7,549 bases of DNA from Flavisolibacter sp. (lineage in GTDB: Bacteria; Bacteroidota; Bacteroidia; Chitinophagales; Chitinophagaceae): assembly GCA_025936195.1 (NCBI GenBank), contig JAICTW010000107.1, forward strand, positions 1 to 7,549, in the 5' to 3' direction. A program made the translations under genes and the position numbers. Shown one piece after another: positions 6,717-7,549 of this stretch (its first letter is position 1; every line of letters starts with the position of its first letter). The notes below the pieces were generated by a model. That model was given only the letters and a program-made list of their open reading frames with translations, ran no database searches and was not told the DNA's origin.

Positions 6717-6734
6717 TATTATCCCGGGATAATA
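6717..6734. repeat. 18-bp perfect palindrome TATTATCCCGGGATAATA
   Basis: The two 9-base arms are exact complements with no spacer. After three mismatched positions on each side, CAC (6711-6713) and GTG (6738-6740) pair again, giving a 30-bp imperfect dyad. The half-site GGGATAAT recurs at 6608-6615. A dimeric regulator site is a plausible reading. It is not followed by a T-run, so it is a poor terminator. Confidence 0.6.
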
Positions 6735-6884
6735 TCGGTGAAGCTTTCCCAGAGAACTAATCTCCATTAGAAATAGGTAAATTGCTTTTTTCATTTTAGG
6801 CCTGAATGCTTCTTCTAACGATCTTTTCATGGCAGGGGCTCATAATCAAAAGCTCCTTAAAATAAACGTCAGCTGATGCGCACT

Positions 6885-6910
6885 TCCGTATGTAAACGGG
6901 TAGATACGGA
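6885..6910. repeat. Inverted repeat with 7-bp arms
   Basis: TCCGTAT (6885-6891) and ATACGGA (6904-6910) are complementary around a 12-base loop, and one further G-T pair is possible outside. No T-run follows in either direction, so it does not look like a simple terminator. Its function is unknown. Confidence 0.4.
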
Positions 6911-7067
6911 GCAAAGGTTTGCAAGCGATATTCCGCCTGGACGATCCTAGGATGATTTTGTCAACCCAGTTAAGTTATCAAGGAGCAACTTGGTAGTTCT
7001 AAGGCGAGAATCTAATCGAATGAATAGCTGCATTGGCCCACTATCTGGCTTCTTGTCGGCAATGGAG

Positions 7068-7549
7068 TTATACCGCTCTTTTAACTGCATCGGTTATTTT
7101 TTGATGCAACTCCTCGGGCCGAAAAGGCTTGTGCAAAAAACCATTAAAGCCGTGCTCCAGCAGGTTATGCGTTACATCCTTCACAAGCGCAGCAGTAAAA
7201 GCGAGTGCGGGTATTGCCATATCAAGTTTTCGGATTTCTGTAATGGCTTTATAGCCATCCATTACAGGCATATGCAGGTCCAGTAGCAAAAGATCATATT
7301 GACTTGCTGAAAATAGCTCAAGTGCCTCCTTCCCATCTGAAGCCTCGTCCACTACTACCTGCCAGCGCTCCAGAAAGTTTCGGGTGATGCGCCGGTTCAC
7401 TGCACTATCATCAACCAGAAGGATCCGCATGCCGCCGAAGCTGGGCAGAGCCTCTCGAGCCTGTCTTTCCTCCGGTGCTTTTCTGCTGTAGGGTAAGTGT
7501 AGTGTAAAATAAAACCTGCTTCCTTTTCCGAGGGAGCTTTTCGCCTGAA
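7068..7549 (-). CDS. Hybrid sensor histidine kinase, C-terminal part with receiver domain (partial)
   Basis: The frame is open to the right edge, giving 159 visible residues. The first 39 include SSLGKGSRFYFTLHLPYS, the closing glycine box and last strand of a histidine kinase HATPase_c domain. After a short linker comes a complete receiver domain (from RILLVDDSAVNRR to AVKRAV). Counted from the methionine coded at 7430, the acidic pair is D7-D8, the phosphoacceptor is D51 in LLLLDLHMPVMDG, and the conserved Thr and Lys are T79 (AFTAA) and K101 (HKPFRPEEL). That methionine is internal; taking it as a start would turn a hybrid kinase into a stand-alone receiver. Phosphate would pass from the kinase histidine, beyond the edge, to D51 and probably on to a phosphotransfer protein or separate regulator not seen here. 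The signal sensed is unknown. Base composition looks more GC-rich than the genes to the left. Confidence 0.88.
   Translation of the reverse strand, partial: QAKSSLGKGSRFYFTLHLPYSRKAPEERQAREALPSFGGMRILLVDDSAVNRRITRNFLERWQVVVDEASDGKEALELFSASQYDLLLLDLHMPVMDGYKAITEIRKLDMAIPALAFTAALVKDVTHNLLEHGFNGFLHKPFRPEELHQKITDAVKRAV

Larger units (their letters stand above)
6527..7067. other. 541-bp stretch without a credible gene
   Basis: No frame on either strand gives a convincing protein; the longest piece seen is 46 codons on the minus strand (6830-6690), unrecognised. The stretch holds an 18-bp perfect palindrome (6717-6734), an inverted repeat with 7-bp arms (6885-6910), and a 10-base direct repeat, AGATAGCAAA (6621-6630 and 6676-6685). 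No tRNA shape and no hairpin with a T-run terminator were found. It separates two convergently ending genes, where a long gap is not needed for promoters. It could be decayed coding DNA or carry an unrecognised RNA or binding site. Confidence 0.5.

Noticed and set aside
6690..6830. A 46-codon minus-strand frame in the gap (MKRSLEEAFRPKMKKA at its start), with AAGGAG further upstream
   Set aside because: No family resemblance. The purine-rich motif is better spaced for a different, 15-codon frame, and the palindrome lies inside it. Not enough to call a gene.
6831..6875. GGGGCTCATAATC resembles a Met-type tRNA anticodon arm
   Set aside because: The bases flanking the would-be anticodon loop do not pair, and there is no T-loop or acceptor stem nearby.
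6990..7286. A 98-codon plus-strand frame over the right-hand gene
   Set aside because: It is antisense to the receiver domain, whose phosphorylation-site residues are all present.

Overview
The window looks like chromosomal DNA from a Bacteroidota bacterium, probably close to the Chitinophagaceae. This is inferred from a protein with a type IX secretion (Por) C-terminal sorting domain, a PepSY-like exported protein of a type common in that phylum, an AT-leaning composition, and start codons without convincing Shine-Dalgarno sequences. No ribosomal or marker gene is present, so the exact lineage is open.

Layout. Positions 1-3445 carry four genes, all on the minus strand. In transcription order they are: an exported protein of two tandem DUF4242 domains (3445-2810); a small exported PepSY-like protein (2730-2266, GTG start); a type IX-secreted Asp-box protein (2227-681) broken by a two-base frameshift at a short AT tract; and an ECF sigma factor (from 542, cut by the left edge). 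A 123-bp divergent intergenic region separates these from two plus-strand genes. The first is a large 865-residue LuxR-family regulator with an N-terminal ATPase, TPR-like repeats and a C-terminal helix-turn-helix (3569-6166). The second is a 90-residue cytoplasmic DUF4242 protein (6254-6526). A 541-bp stretch without a credible gene follows, containing an 18-bp perfect palindrome and another inverted repeat. The right edge holds the 3' end of a hybrid histidine kinase on the minus strand (7549-7068).

How it may fit together. DUF4242 domains occur on both sides of the large regulator: two in one exported protein read divergently from it, and one in a cytoplasmic protein directly downstream. 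DUF4242 includes the nickel-binding SCO4226 group, and the histidines of the tandem protein repeat at exactly matching positions. The most interesting reading is a local regulator-plus-DUF4242 module, with the ATPase regulator controlling or sensing through these small proteins. That is an inference from gene order, not a demonstrated system. The sigma factor and the histidine kinase at the two edges may belong to neighbouring, unrelated units.
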